This document shows positions 36,964 through 47,786 of a DNA stretch of 64,000 nt, one piece after another. Position 1 is the stretch's first letter. Each line of letters starts with the position of its first letter. The notes under the pieces were generated by a model. That model saw only the letters and a program-made list of their open reading frames with translations. It did no database searches and was not told the DNA's origin. Both the position numbers and the translations under genes were made by a program. The stretch is from the NCBI GenBank assembly GCA_036897625.1, contig JAYMTA010000003.1, positions 124,001 to 188,000 of the forward strand, given 5' to 3'. This DNA comes from Pelargonium cotyledonis. Lineage: Eukaryota; Streptophyta; Magnoliopsida; Geraniales; Geraniaceae.

Positions 36964-37439
36964 TATAAAAATTCACTTCAAAAAAAGCCGGAAATGCCAA
37001 AGTTATAGCTTTTTTAGTAATCCTGCAGTAGCTTTATAAAAATAGATGTCTTACAAATCAATCAAGAATTCTATAAAGGCTTTTAGAGGTTTAGGTATAG
37101 GAGCTCTGTTCAAGGGTTCATTTGTTTTTAGATACTGTAAATAGCTCTTTGCTATATCCAATAATTGAGGCATAGAAAGTCTGTGGCTAAGTAGTCTAAT
37201 TCCTCTTCGCGTACTTAATCACTTATATAGAAAGTCTTTATTGATGACAGTCCGCTTTCGCAATTAAAGTGAATCTTTTGGAGTATAGCTAGTGGACTTA
37301 GCGACCAGAAAAATAGAAGCCCATAATATCTGAGTAAATGAAAACTTTCTTAAAAGGGGGATTATCGTCCTAAAACGAAATCGCTTTAAAATAGAATAAA
37401 CTCCAGACTTTAGGCATCTACAGCTAACAAAGAAATCTT
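36964..37439. other. gene-free spacer
   Basis: Nothing was recognised between the large repeat and the Gly-like tRNA locus. Confidence 0.5.
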
Positions 37440-37500
37440 AAACTGTTAGGATTAGTGTAACGCTGCCACAATGCAAAAGGGTTCTAATCCTTATTTTTTA
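37440..37500 (+). pseudogene. shortened tRNA-Gly(GCC)-like locus
   Basis: CTGCCAC (37463-37469) is a typical Gly GCC anticodon loop with U33, and AATGC follows as the 3' stem strand, but the expected 5' strand GCATT is missing. The T region AAAGGGTTCTAATCCTT forms a T arm with one extra G. D-like GTGTAACG lies only 24 nt before the T box, about ten bases too close. The lost bases coincide with the 5' anticodon strand. AGGATTA and TAATCCT at the outer ends are also complementary, offering a stem that would replace both acceptor and T arm. Confidence 0.35.
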
Positions 37501-38436
37501 CAACTAGCATACTTTTTTGATTGAGGAAATTGTAGGTATAAGAACGATGAATCCGAAGGCTGCTAAATAAGAAAGTTCATCGTTTAAGAGTTCAAAGTAT
37601 ACCTTTGTTAATTTAAAAACTTAGAACATACCTTGTAAATTCGGCCTAGGTTTACCCTTCTTAAATCCACACCGAGATTGCCCGAATTTATACAAACAAG
37701 GGAGAATCTTTTTCTGAGAGAATAGACTTGTTACGGGATCATATACAGTTTCTTTATAGACTTTCAAAGACATAAAACCTCTGTCTGAGAGTCCGCTTAT
37801 AGCTAAAAACATTTACAATTGAAAGCTGGGTACCTGTGTTTGTTGGATTTTAGAGTAAAGCGAGCTTAAAAAAGAATAGATTAAAATCTGTTGTATGACA
37901 TTTCCTTTGACAGTAAAATATGATAAAGAGTCCGCCTGTACTAGATACTCGCGAGATAGTTGAAAAATAGATAGAGTGTGAGTTATTATGGTTCATCCTA
38001 AAGTCAAATTGCTAGCCTCGAGCTAAAACTGGATACTCTTACTCACGATAACATGTTGTTGACTTTCAAAAACCGGATGCTTTCTAAAACTTGTTTGTTT
38101 ACTCCCCAAATGTTAATGATTTAATCAAGTTCTCGCTAGGACAATGAAACACTGATTAAGGGGCCTCTTACTCGTCGACAACCCCAGGTTAAATAAAAAG
38201 GGATACCCTACAAAACGAGTACTTTAGACTCTTTTTTGTTATAGTTAGTAGTATTTCAATAACATTTTTAATAGCTTTTTACATCAGTTTAAAATCTTGA
38301 CAAGTGTTCTGGGTTAGTATAAATAGCCTCCTCCTATAGTTCTTCATAGTAGCTGAATTTTCATTTAAGAGATACTATAGCTTTCAGTAAACAAAGACTG
38401 ACTCCTCGGTATCACTCAAAAGAAGTCTAATTCTAT
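37501..38436. other. gene-free spacer
   Basis: A 63-codon frame at 37621-37812 (-) is unrecognised and of chance length. Confidence 0.5.
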
Positions 38437-38509
38437 TATTTATATAGCCGAGTGGTAAAGCACCGGTTAATATAACCAGCATGCAAAGGTTCGAATCGGC
38501 TTAAGCTCT
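38437..38509 (+). pseudogene. degenerate tRNA-like locus
   Basis: GCCGAGTGGTAAAGC reads as a D arm and AAAGGTTCGAATC as a T box, 34 nt apart. The anticodon stem CCGGT/ACCAG pairs at 4 of 5 positions around TAATATA, which has no U33. AGCCGA in the D region complements TCGGCT after the T loop, an alternative long-range pairing. Acceptor ends at the canonical positions do not pair. The D arm resembles class II (Ser/Leu) tRNAs, but no long variable arm is present. Confidence 0.38.
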
Positions 38510-38916
38510 AGGTCTCTTCTACTCTTGAGTATATCATACTGGAAAGGAAGGAATCGTGTTTTTGCTTTTAGGCCTACGGGGTAATTCTGTATTCCAATCA
38601 AATTGGATTCAAAAGTTTGATATATATTTATCAAATAAAGAAGAGTCCCTATATAGTTCTGACCGAGTCTGTAATCCCGATCCAACTGACAAGTAGTCAA
38701 AGCTGGACATATTTACACAATTCTTTATGAAAAGGAATTCCTATTCGTATGCTGAATCTAACATTGTTATTCCTTTTGAAGAGGTATAACTAAAAAGGGA
38801 GCAAGACCAGACTAAACTCGTGCGTTAACCTTATTTAAAGTGTATTTACTTAATGTTAAATCTTGTCAACTAGAATAGAAAAACAATATCCAGGTATACC
38901 GAGGGAATATACAGTC

Positions 38917-38990
38917 CTGTAATATATATTATCGGTTAAAGCACCGCCCTATTGTTATGGGAGTTGTAGGTTCGGGCCCCTCTCAATGGA
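38917..38990 (+). pseudogene. tRNA-like locus resembling Asp/Asn tRNAs
   Basis: The block GGTTAAAGCACCGCCCT followed by GTTGTAGGTTCG closely resembles organellar or bacterial Asp-type tRNAs, in which the same D-side and anticodon 5' strand are followed by a GTC loop. Box spacing is normal. In register the loop is CTATTGT with U33, and the stem CCGCC/TATGG keeps 3 of 5 pairs with one G-U. The T arm has an extra C. It lies about 410 bases downstream of another tRNA-like locus on the same strand. A decayed tRNA is the simplest reading. Confidence 0.4.
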
Positions 38991-41898
38991 ATGCCTTTCC
39001 TTCTTCTTCTGTTCTTGTATAAACCTCTTTTTTAAAAATAGAAATTAGTTTAAGACTCCTTAGTTTTTACTGTATATAAGGGTACTACAACAGGAGAATA
39101 ACATGAGATTTTTAGTTTTCATACATTGGGAGTTTGTAAGGGTTAAATATTTTAACTTCAATTCCAACGTGGAAAAGATGGGTATTTTATCCGATCAAGC
39201 ATTTAGTAATCTCTTCAGTTAGTGTTTAAACCTCCAATTATTAGAGTTACGAAGTTTTTATAAATAAGCATATAGTTTTGGAAGTCAGCTTTTTCATAGA
39301 AAAGTGGATTAGCAATCTCGCAAGACTTCCTTTTTGAGAATTCCTACTAGACAATTGTAGGATCATAAATAGTTTAGCTGGATATGGATAAGAAAGTAGG
39401 GTTGTAATCTAAAAATTTACCTTTTATTTCTAGTTCAATGTAACACATATGGGCTTCAAAGCAGTTAAGGGTGCCGATTAAGGTAAGGGTAGGCTAAATC
39501 TCACCCATCGTAAAGTTGAAAGGATTCCTAGTTTCTTTACTTTACCTTTTTAACAACTCGACTTATAATTATTAAGCAGCTTAGCTTAGTTTTACTGGTT
39601 AGATACTTATACCTCATTACAAAGAAAGTCACCGAAACGAAGATTTCTATTATAAAGATTACTTTTATTTTACAAACTGGGTAGTCTTTTCATAGTCATA
39701 CATATTTTCTATTTTGTTTAGAAAGTGTAAAATCGAAACAATTCTTGTCAAAAACAAAGGAATCCAAAGAGGCAAGTAAGTATAACTATTATAAAACACT
39801 TGTTCTAATCTAAATAGATACTTACTCCCTTCCTTTAGTGAGATTCTGTTATTACCAAAGCTCGAGAATTCTATCCTTTTGTATTTCCCAATTCCACCCT
39901 TATTTCAAACCTATAAAGTTTATCCATTTTTATAGCCCCACTTTCGAATATTAATAGCTATTAGAAAACACCTATACCTATATTTTATAACTAGAATTCT
40001 AAGATCCTCCACGCGCTTATCACAGCCTGATGCTACATAATAAGAATTTTGATATAAACATAACATATAAGTTTACTCTTATTTTCTGGTCAACTTTTCC
40101 AATTCTTTGTATTATACATCCCTTATTGTATATTCCCTTTGATCGGGTTATGTATATATATGAGCTCTTTTCTAGAAGAATTTTTAAGGTATATCTTTTT
40201 GTGTGTTCTTTGGCGTACTGGAACACCCCTCTCTAAAAGGTTTTCACTCATATTCAAATTAACATTCACTTAAATAGTGAACACAGTGGATTTCACTTTC
40301 ATTTAGTTTTAATTGACTTCTGTGCTTTTTACTAAATAGAATAGGACAAGTTTTTGCTTTCTATGAACGAATAGGATACATTCTAGCTAAAGATTCCTGT
40401 TTTCAGTAATATACCTAAATAATAAGGATAATAACTCTAGAAAATCTCGATGTCGTCGTTATTTCGTAACAAGTATTTGATGAAGCTCTAACCTTATTTA
40501 CTTTATTACTTAAACTAAATTAACAAAAGAAATCTAAGTGTAGAAGTAGAAGTTGTTATTCATGCGGATCTATCTTTGCTATACTAAGCGCAATCTCGTT
40601 TAACATTGTTAACTATGGAAAACTACTTTTTATTCTCGATGATATGTAAGCAAATTGCTTATGAATCTATTTGAAGGCTCCCGTTAGAAAAATAATATCG
40701 AAGAACTTATCAATCATAAGGAAAAATCGTTAACAAGTCTGTAGATACACTAAATACTCCCCAAAAACTGATTAAACCAGAACTAGATTTGTCGATCTGG
40801 AAATTTCTATCTTATGGATCTTACGAGAATTCTATCTAAAAACCTAGACTTTTTAATTACACTTCTACTTTCATCCATTTTCTGTATAGCGGAAAGGGGA
40901 TATTACCTCGAGCGATAACTTTCTTTAATCTGAAATCTTATAATTCTTTAACTTTATTGATTATCTCCCATGCCTAGAAGTTAGTGTAACACCACTCCAA
41001 GGTTTCTCGTATAACTAACTTCACGGACATGCGTACTTTTTAACTTTAAAATCAAGATTAGACAAGGGAATCCCCTTATACTAGTAAAAACCCTAAGCTA
41101 GATAAAGAGTCGACTCTTAAAAAGTAATACGCTTCCCCATCTACAAACTGAAAAGCTAAGATACCTATTAAATGATTTATATACTAAATCTTGCTACAAC
41201 CTGGTAATAAAAGCTCGTCTTAATTGTTATTTCACTCGCATTTTTATTTGTTTGCGAGGTTAAACCAGGGCTTTTTAGTCAAACTGTTGCTTACTTTCTT
41301 TTTTCCGGATCAAATAAAGATCCTGCTCTTAATAAAGCATATTAGCAATTCTATTTCTAAAACACGCAAAGAGATGAGCGTAATATGTTCCAATTACAAT
41401 GTCTCAAAACTCCGATCCTTGTTTTATCCTAAAGTTCACGGCTCGTATAGCAGTACTCCACAGTAATCTCTGATTAGATATAAAAACTGCAGTAGTAAGT
41501 CGCCTAAGTAAGAGCTTTCTATTCCTAACAATAGTACAATTATTAGTAATAGTGGGTTAAGGAAGTCTAAAAGTAAGTTAAGACATATTCCTATAACTTG
41601 TTTTCTAGATTAAGAGCTCAATTTTTGGCTGCACAGTAAAAATCCAAAAATGGGTTCGCGCGCTAACAATAGAATGTATATTTCCGTGAAAAGGACGAAG
41701 AGGTAGTTCTTGAATTTGAGATCTTAGCCGATACCAAGGAACTCTTTTGATTATAAAAAATACGAAAATTACCAATATGTACAATTTCCTAACAAAGTAA
41801 AGCTGAGCTATACTAAATAAAATAGTAATCCAAGTAATTAAATTAATAATATATAAGATCTTACACCTATTTCCGAGAATGGGGGTCCCCCTTAACCA
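38991..41898. other. gene-free spacer
   Basis: Overlapping complementary frames at 40020-40236 and an 80-codon frame at 41224-41466 (+) are of chance length. No RNA gene or repeat was recognised. Confidence 0.5.
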
Positions 41899-41970
41899 AG
41901 AAAGTTTCTAAAAGAGGTAGAACACTCTATAAATTTTGGAGGGCGGCGGGTTCAAAGCATAGGAATTCTC
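41899..41970 (+). pseudogene. degenerate tRNA-like locus, first of a pair
   Basis: GAGGTAGAACAC (D box) and GGCGGGTTCAAAGC (T box) lie 33 nt apart. Stems are mostly unpaired and the loop in register has no U33. It stands about 25 bases before a second, longer tRNA-like locus on the same strand, so the two may descend from a tRNA cluster. Confidence 0.33.
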
Positions 41971-41995
41971 AGTGGATAGAGTCAAAGTCTCTGCT

Positions 41996-42115
41996 GGGGT
42001 GGTGTATCTGAGTTGGTAGAAGAGGAAAGAAACATAATTGTGTTTAAGGGCGAATGCCTTTAAGAGAAGGCATTTTAGTATGGGAATCGACCACGGTTCT
42101 AGTGGGCCTTTCCCC
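41996..42115 (+). pseudogene. class II (Ser/Leu-type) tRNA-like locus, over-long
   Basis: GGGGTGG and TTTCCCC can pair as acceptor ends (four G-C plus G-U pairs). ATCTGAGTTGGTAGAAGA resembles the D arm of Ser/Leu tRNAs. AAACA/TGTTT forms an anticodon-type stem around TAATTG. An eight-pair hairpin (AATGCCTT, loop TAAGAG, AAGGCATT) sits where the long variable arm belongs. CCAC-GGTTCTA-GTGG is T-arm-like. The total of 120 nt exceeds a class II tRNA by about 30, so an insertion or small intron would be needed. T-rich sequence follows directly. Confidence 0.35.
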
Positions 42116-43019
42116 TTTTTCCGGGATCTTTTTATAGGCTAAAAATCGGGATTCAAACTTATTTTATGTCAACAAACAAAACGGATCGACGACTTATCCT
42201 TTATAATCTATTGATAAAAATACCTTAAACTAAAGCAGCTTATTCGCGAATTTATAGTAAAAACTTTAATTATTTTGTGTAAACAAGGAAAGTATATCTC
42301 AATTCTATTCGAAGGCACTTGATGCAAGGGTTTGTTGAACACCCCTGTAATTTTGCTTTTATTGGAGGGGAACTCCCTGGGTTGAGGCAAATGCTTAAGT
42401 TCGGTCTGGTAGAACAAAGAAAACTAAGGAAATGTTGTGTATTTACTTGACTAACTAAGCGGGTATAGCCTAAATAAAGAGTACATTTAAAATATTCTTG
42501 TTTAATCAGTATGAAATAAGATTTAAAGTACTCATGTATCGAAGCTGGGAGTTATTAAAACTATTAAAATTAGTTAACATTATAAAAATAAGGAAAAATT
42601 CGCATAGGTTCTGTTAATCCGTCAAGCTAGCTAATAAAGTCAAGAGATCAATTAAATTAACAAATAAAACACTCTAAGGTTCCAAGAAATTCTAATTTTT
42701 AAAGAATAGTTTTTTAATAAAAGAATATAGGAAGTTTCTTAAGTAAGGGGTTTCCTCAGTTCTTTTAGTTTTCCTTTGTCTTCATTAGTTTAGAGAGGCT
42801 TCAGTTCAGAGATGTTAGGAATAAGAGAACAGCGAGCTCGCGTTGAACGGATGCTTGGTTGTATTTCCGGGATTGAGTAGAGTGAAAGCCCGCTTTTTTG
42901 TTGTTAGGGGATTTAGTGTAAGGTGTTTTCTCTATCTATAAACTATAATGCATTAAACCTTCCTCCGGATGCCTTCCGTCGGTAAAGGGAACTGTCCTAT
43001 GTATCTAAAAGATTTGCTT
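42116..43019. other. gene-free spacer
   Basis: A 69-codon frame at 42208-42417 (-) is not recognised. No other feature was seen. Confidence 0.5.
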
Positions 43020-43700
43020 CCTCCTTTACTGATAAGAACAAGAACACAGGCAGAAGATGAGTAAGAAAACTAGCTAATTCAGCGAGGAAGAAGCTCTCAA
43101 GGTAAGAAAGCTAAAGACGACAAGGTCAGAGTACTCATTTGTAATTACCTATATAAAGACTAGATTTCGCTTATCCTGTATACTTTGTATTGGGATAGGT
43201 ATCGCTCTAAAGCAAGGTCTTCCTGGTTTGAAGAGTAAGAAACGGCCAGAGAGTTCTAGAGCTAAAGCAATGACTTTCGGTAATGAAAGAAAGTGAAAGT
43301 TTTCTTGTGTAAAGGTAGGGGGTTAAAAGTGGATATGAGAAGTTTTTCTTAGATTTAGTAAGTTAGTTAGTAGTAAGGAAGTAAGGTTACTACGAGCTGG
43401 CTAAGCAAGGGTTGGGAGTTAAGGATTGGAGTGCTTATCGACTGGTTGATTTCCTTGATTGTATTATTCAGTGCATTTCCTTGGTTGGACTAGATTGGAG
43501 TGATTTCTGATCAGTTGGTGGAGCTCTAGTTTTCTCTTTCTAGTTATCAAGAAGACCCCTATGATACAGAAAAGGAAGCTGCAGAGTCAGAGTCCTATCT
43601 CTTAAGAAAGTGATTGGTATTATTAAGAAAGGTATAGCTCCAAGGAATTGAAGCCTAGTAAAGGGCTGCTAGGGAATAGGGGCAAGCTGGTGGAAACTCT
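43020..43700 (+). repeat. purine-rich tract with shared repeat words
   Basis: The top strand is G+A-rich. Its first 22 bases are an exact inverted copy of 21298-21319. An 18-mer at 43412-43429 (TTGGGAGTTAAGGATTGG) and a 14-mer at 43485-43498 occur inverted at 50282-50299 and 50296-50309, and the 17-mer at 43621-43637 recurs at 28574. One frame is free of stops for 72 codons (43078-43296) but has no start codon at its head and no motif I know; lysine-rich translation is expected from composition alone. The tract looks like a mosaic of repeats. Confidence 0.55.
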
Positions 43701-44622
43701 GTTATTTGCTTTTGTGTAGTTTAGGGAACCTCGTGCGATTCGACTGTTAAACATATACGGAATAGTTTAAATCCTGGATCCTTCTTAGTAAGCCAAGTCC
43801 AGAAACTCTCTCAGGGGTCTTCCGGCTGGGAAACTTTATTTGGGTCATCCGATTCCCTGAAACACATAAAATATCTAGTAAAGTAAGGGCTTATATCTTA
43901 TCAAATCAACTAAAATTATATCTATCAATTCAAAGCAAAACTAAATAGGGTCTTACGAGATCTTATACGGTGTAATGAGAAAGCTCGAACAATTTTAGGA
44001 CTAAGAATAAGCTGTAAGCTAACTATCTATTTAGAGGACTTTCTTAAAAGACACTTTTATATCTCTCACGCCAAGGCCCAAGAGTTTCCTAGCTACAGAC
44101 GAAGTAAGATCACAGTCTATTGAATATCTTGAAGAAACTGAGAGTTTTTTTTTACAATATAAAGAATGCAAATCAGTTTCTTTATGCCAGAACTGTTAAC
44201 AACTAAAAAGTTATACAACTTACTTATGTAATAAGGAACGAGGGTATACCTATAGTATAAATAAACCCAGAAGATACTAATTATGTTAAGAATCTTTCTT
44301 TAGTGTAACCGATTTTCCTTAAATAAACTGGATTTCCTAATTTCTGATAGAAGGAAAGTCTTGTCATTCCGTTTCTAACTTACTCGCTTTTGGTATTAAT
44401 TAAGATCTTTTTCTTAATCAAAGTCTCCTGTTTGGTAAGGTAAACTTAATTGAGTGAACTAACCTTAATATGACATTAAGTAGATTACTCGTAGCATATT
44501 AAAAAAGGGGACCCTCCTAAATTTAAGTTGTACTGCAAAGAGAGTAACTTTAATGAACTGTTCTGTACATAAAAAATCTTAATTAGTAGGGTAGAAAGAG
44601 GGGAGTCGTAAGAGTAGAACTG
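43701..44622. other. gene-free spacer
   Basis: Nothing was recognised here. Confidence 0.5.
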
Positions 44623-44720
44623 AGTTTGTGAATGAGAAAAGGAGGCTTACAATTTCGATTTTTATGCACGAAAACGACTCAATTTGTGTAAATTAAGGAT
44701 GTAATTTTCTATGTATTTAC
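44623..44720 (+). repeat. diverged dispersed repeat, copy 1 (partner 58065-58147)
   Basis: The order AGTTTGTGAATGAGAAAA, then TTCGATTT-TATG, then CAATTTGTGTAAATT, then TTTCTATGTATTT is repeated at 58065-58147 with substitutions and indels of up to about ten bases. Both copies are in the same orientation about 13.4 kb apart. The divergence implies an old duplication. Confidence 0.5.
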
Positions 44721-45263
44721 TTTACTGTGAGTCTTCTATATTAGAGTAGAATAATACAAGATCAAGGATTCTCTACATTAACTAAAAATCTAGGGTCATG
44801 CTAAAGCTCTTTTAGGCCTAGTTCTGGATTATCTTACGGACTTCCTCTGCTAGATACTGGTATAAATTACTTGCTAGGTCTTTGACTTCTTTAAAGAATT
44901 GAGTTTTAAGTAAGAAAATATATACAACCCCCTATTTTAAATGAGACTCTGAGTTGAATTCCCCATCAAGGTTTTAGTTATTTTATGCTAATAGTTTTCG
45001 CAGCGTGCTGCAAGAGGCGTAAGTGCAAAACCTTAAGGAATGCTTTTTAATTAAGAGAAGTAAATAGATTTCTAGCATACTGGGCTGGGTTTTACCCTAT
45101 TAAAAATTTATATCTTTCCTTAGCTTAGTTTTACACGGCGCTTAGAATTTAGAAACATTAATTTATTCGACTGCGCATAAGATATATACTACAAAAATTT
45201 TAATAAATTAGGTTATCTAGGAAATTCTAAAAGTAAAGGACCCTATTATACTCAGGAGCACGC
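44721..45263. other. gene-free spacer
   Basis: A small hairpin, GCAGC-GT-GCTGC, lies at 45001-45012. No other feature was seen. Confidence 0.5.
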
Positions 45264-45338
45264 GCCTAGTAAGCCTCGCAGGTTAGAACAAAATACTAAA
45301 GGGCACCGTGCCCGGCGGTTCAAGTCGCATAAGGGAGA
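45264..45338 (+). pseudogene. tRNA-like locus with class II-like hairpin
   Basis: GCAGGTTAGAAC (D box) and GGCGGTTCAAGTC (T box) are 36 nt apart. A compact hairpin GGGCA-CCG-TGCCC stands just before the T arm where a variable arm would be, but then too little room is left for a full anticodon arm. In register the loop CTAAAGG has U33. Acceptor ends do not pair. Probably a tRNA relic with part of the anticodon arm lost. Confidence 0.32.
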
Positions 45339-45491
45339 CTCCTTAAACTATCTCTTAGAAATTCCCAAGGTTTATGAACAAGCGCTCCTGAGACAGTAAC
45401 ACTCTCTATTAAGACTATAAGCTACAGAAGACAAAAGCCCCGGTCTTATCTAAGAAGCTGCGAGGAATAGGGGATAAACCTAGAGAGGATA

Positions 45492-45547
45492 AGAAAGAGT
45501 CCTTGTTACCGACTGTAGCGATAGCGTAGGAAGGTTAAAGTATTCTA
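45492..45547 (+). repeat. diverged copy of the 21341 repeat
   Basis: GAGTCCTTGTTACCGACTG and, after a variable middle, GGAAGGTTAAAG align with AAGTCCTTGTTCCCGACTG and GAAAGGTTAAAG at 21341-21398. It is in the same orientation as that copy and opposite to 9555-9613. Confidence 0.5.
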
Positions 45548-46861
45548 GTTTAATGAATGTGTATAAATCCTTCATAACCCACACCAACTGACCTGGGCCT
45601 TGCTTTTGTTGCTTATTTGTTTTTATAGTTCTTAATTGACCTACTTGATTGACTTGACTTATACCTCTCACTGCTAGACTTCTACTTTTATTGGGAACTA
45701 AACAGATTAAAGAGATAGCTAAAATACCTATATTTATCTTATTGTAAGCTAGGACTAGGATGTAGATATGGGCTTTATGAATTCCCTAGAGGAGGGTTCC
45801 CCCGTACCTATTGTAGCTAATGTTACTACGGGATATAGAAGAATATAGGAAAGTAAAGTCTTCAGTATTCTTATAGTTATTAGTTATTGTAGTATTATAT
45901 TGTACTGTATTAGATTATAATAGATTCTAGTAGATAGTATTCGTAATGTAAGTATATATTGTATTTTGTATTAGGACATTTTTTACGGGTACTGTAACTA
46001 TTAAGAACTATTAAGGGGTCCAGGGGGAATTCTCCTAAACATAGGATAGGGTAGTTGTGTTCTTTGGTCTAAGGGATATACCTCCTGCTCTATGTGTTTA
46101 TCGATAGGGAGGAAACAAACTTAGTAGGATTATGGGTAAGTCCCTCTTTTTGTATTTTGCTCAGATTCTCTTGTGTATTTTGTCTGTACACAAGGAAGAG
46201 ACTTCTCCAAAGCTGAGGAATAAAGGATTTTAGCTTCTTGACTTAAGACGTTGAATCAGAAATGTGATTAATTTAATAAAATATAACCACTCTAAAAAGC
46301 TAAGTACTTAGGCAGAAAACCTCTCTTATAGTACAGAAAGTCTTGATTTACTCTCTAGTCCTATACGGAAAACTTTGACTTATAGCCTAAGCCGTTAGGT
46401 TCTCTTGGTAATCGAATGGGGATACTAATACTCCTTTTTTCTACCTTAGCTCTGAAAAGTAGGAGTATTACAAGCAGAAACTTAATTCTTACCTTAATTT
46501 GATAGCTATGCGTCTTTTTTAACTTAACTTTACCCGTACGAATCAAAGTCTAAGATTTGGGGTGAATAATTATCAAAGCCCTATGCATAGGGGAGCCCTG
46601 ACAGGAGACTCGGGATCTCTTTTTTCTTGCAACAAACTTAATGTAATATCAGATAACTTACTACCTTTTATTACGAGCTTTCAGGAAGTGATTTGAGAGA
46701 TTAGGGATAACTTTTTCTATAGAATTAAAGTAGAAGCTTTTCGAACTTTTTGGATTACCTAGAGACAGAGTAAGACGGGGATTCCTTCTAAAAGTACAGA
46801 TCAATAAATAGAGTTCAAGTATGAATTGTGCTTATCGAGAATATACGAACAAACAATAGGA
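45548..46861. other. spacer with a C-poor low-complexity patch
   Basis: Between about 45860 and 45975 the top strand is built mainly from GTA, TAG and TTA words with few C. No unit repeats exactly. No gene was recognised. Confidence 0.5.
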
Positions 46862-47100
46862 CTTTTTTCAGGCTGACAACCTACGGGAAATCTTTCGAGG
46901 GCAACACACTCGTTTTTTAGTTTAGGCTATACTAGAGAAAATCCTAGAAATAACTAACATAATAAGGAAGCCCAGATTACATATAAATTCAATTGTCCTA
47001 AAGTAGTACAATTCCTGTTTTAACATCATCAAGGACTTTTCAATTGAGACTTCTTAAGCTATGCTATGGGTTATTTTAAACTCAGGGTATCCCTTGCTCA
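46862..47100 (+). repeat. ~240-bp direct repeat, copy 2
   Basis: This is the partner of 36734-36963, about 10.1 kb away in the same orientation. The 5' 48 bases match all but two positions; the hairpin CGAG/CTCG (46896-46912) is kept, but its T run is shorter (six). Small insertions relative to copy 1 include ACTA and GCTATGCT-like bases. Decay by short indels in the distal part and near-identity in the proximal part might reflect constraint on the hairpin end, or local conversion. Confidence 0.75.
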
Positions 47101-47419
47101 GAATATTCCTAGTAAGCAGTTGAGGAATATAAAAAATGAAACTAAAGAGTTGCTCTTGTTTGCTGAGTTGGAGATAAGTTGAGCGAGTAAGGAAAATTCT
47201 CCTTTAAAAAGATTGGATAATTTGAGTTTACTAAGTAAATATTTTTCCAAATTATTTTACTATAATGAAAACAGCTTCTCCCTTTTAGGGTCTCTTTAAC
47301 TCTGAGGTGAGGGGCCCCTGAGTTTAACACACGAGAGACTCTTCTCAAATTTAATAGCTGAAAAAACTTACCTGGAAAATGACAATTACCTTCGAGAAAG
47401 TTTAGCTCTTAACTAGATC
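47101..47419. other. gene-free spacer
   Basis: A G+C-rich ten-base palindrome, AGGGGCCCCT, lies near 47308, inside a weak larger inverted repeat (AACTC/GAGTT). No gene was recognised. Confidence 0.5.
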
Positions 47420-47479
47420 TTCATATGCCAAAATAACTAGACCTAACCTCTCAGCTGTACCTGTCTTGATAAGACCTCT
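47420..47479 (+). repeat. dispersed repeat, copy 2 (partner 1706-1750)
   Basis: This copy is longer than its partner by about 15 bases through insertions between conserved blocks, including ACCTGT between AGCTGT and CTTGATAA, which makes a short internal duplication (CTGTACCTGT). Confidence 0.45.
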
Positions 47480-47715
47480 ACTTTAAAATTGAAACGCCTG
47501 TAAAGTCCAGCAAAATTGCCTTGTATAAAAAGAAACTCTTATTACTTGCTTTTCTGTAGCCCCCTTGTAGCTAGAATAAGATTCCTTTCTTGTAGAACTT
47601 ACTGTACTATATCCAGAATAAATAAGACTCCCAGCTTTTGATTATCTCTCTTTCTTGTAATTGGCTGACCGACCCATACTATAATATAAGTTGAGAAGCT
47701 AGTACCCCGAGAAAA

Positions 47716-47786
47716 ACGGATTTCTTACTCTTGATAGCACCATGAAAATCAGCGACATGTGCATGGTTCAAGACCTATTATTTAAC
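47716..47786 (+). pseudogene. weak tRNA-like locus
   Basis: TTGATAGCAC and GTGCATGGTTCAAGACC resemble D and T boxes 32 nt apart. No stem is convincing. It is the weakest locus kept in this list. Confidence 0.18.

Noticed and set aside
40020-40236. Complementary 68-codon frames on both strands
   Set aside because: They mirror each other over the same A+T-rich segment, which is a sign of chance openness rather than a gene.
40449-40475. CTCGATGTCG and TTCGTAACAAG, short strings like LSU and SSU rRNA motifs
   Set aside because: The two belong to different rRNAs, are too short, and have no conserved flanks.
42145-42175. CGGGATTCAAAC resembling a plus-strand T loop
   Set aside because: No pairing T stem and no D box; it lies just past the class II-like locus and could not be part of it.
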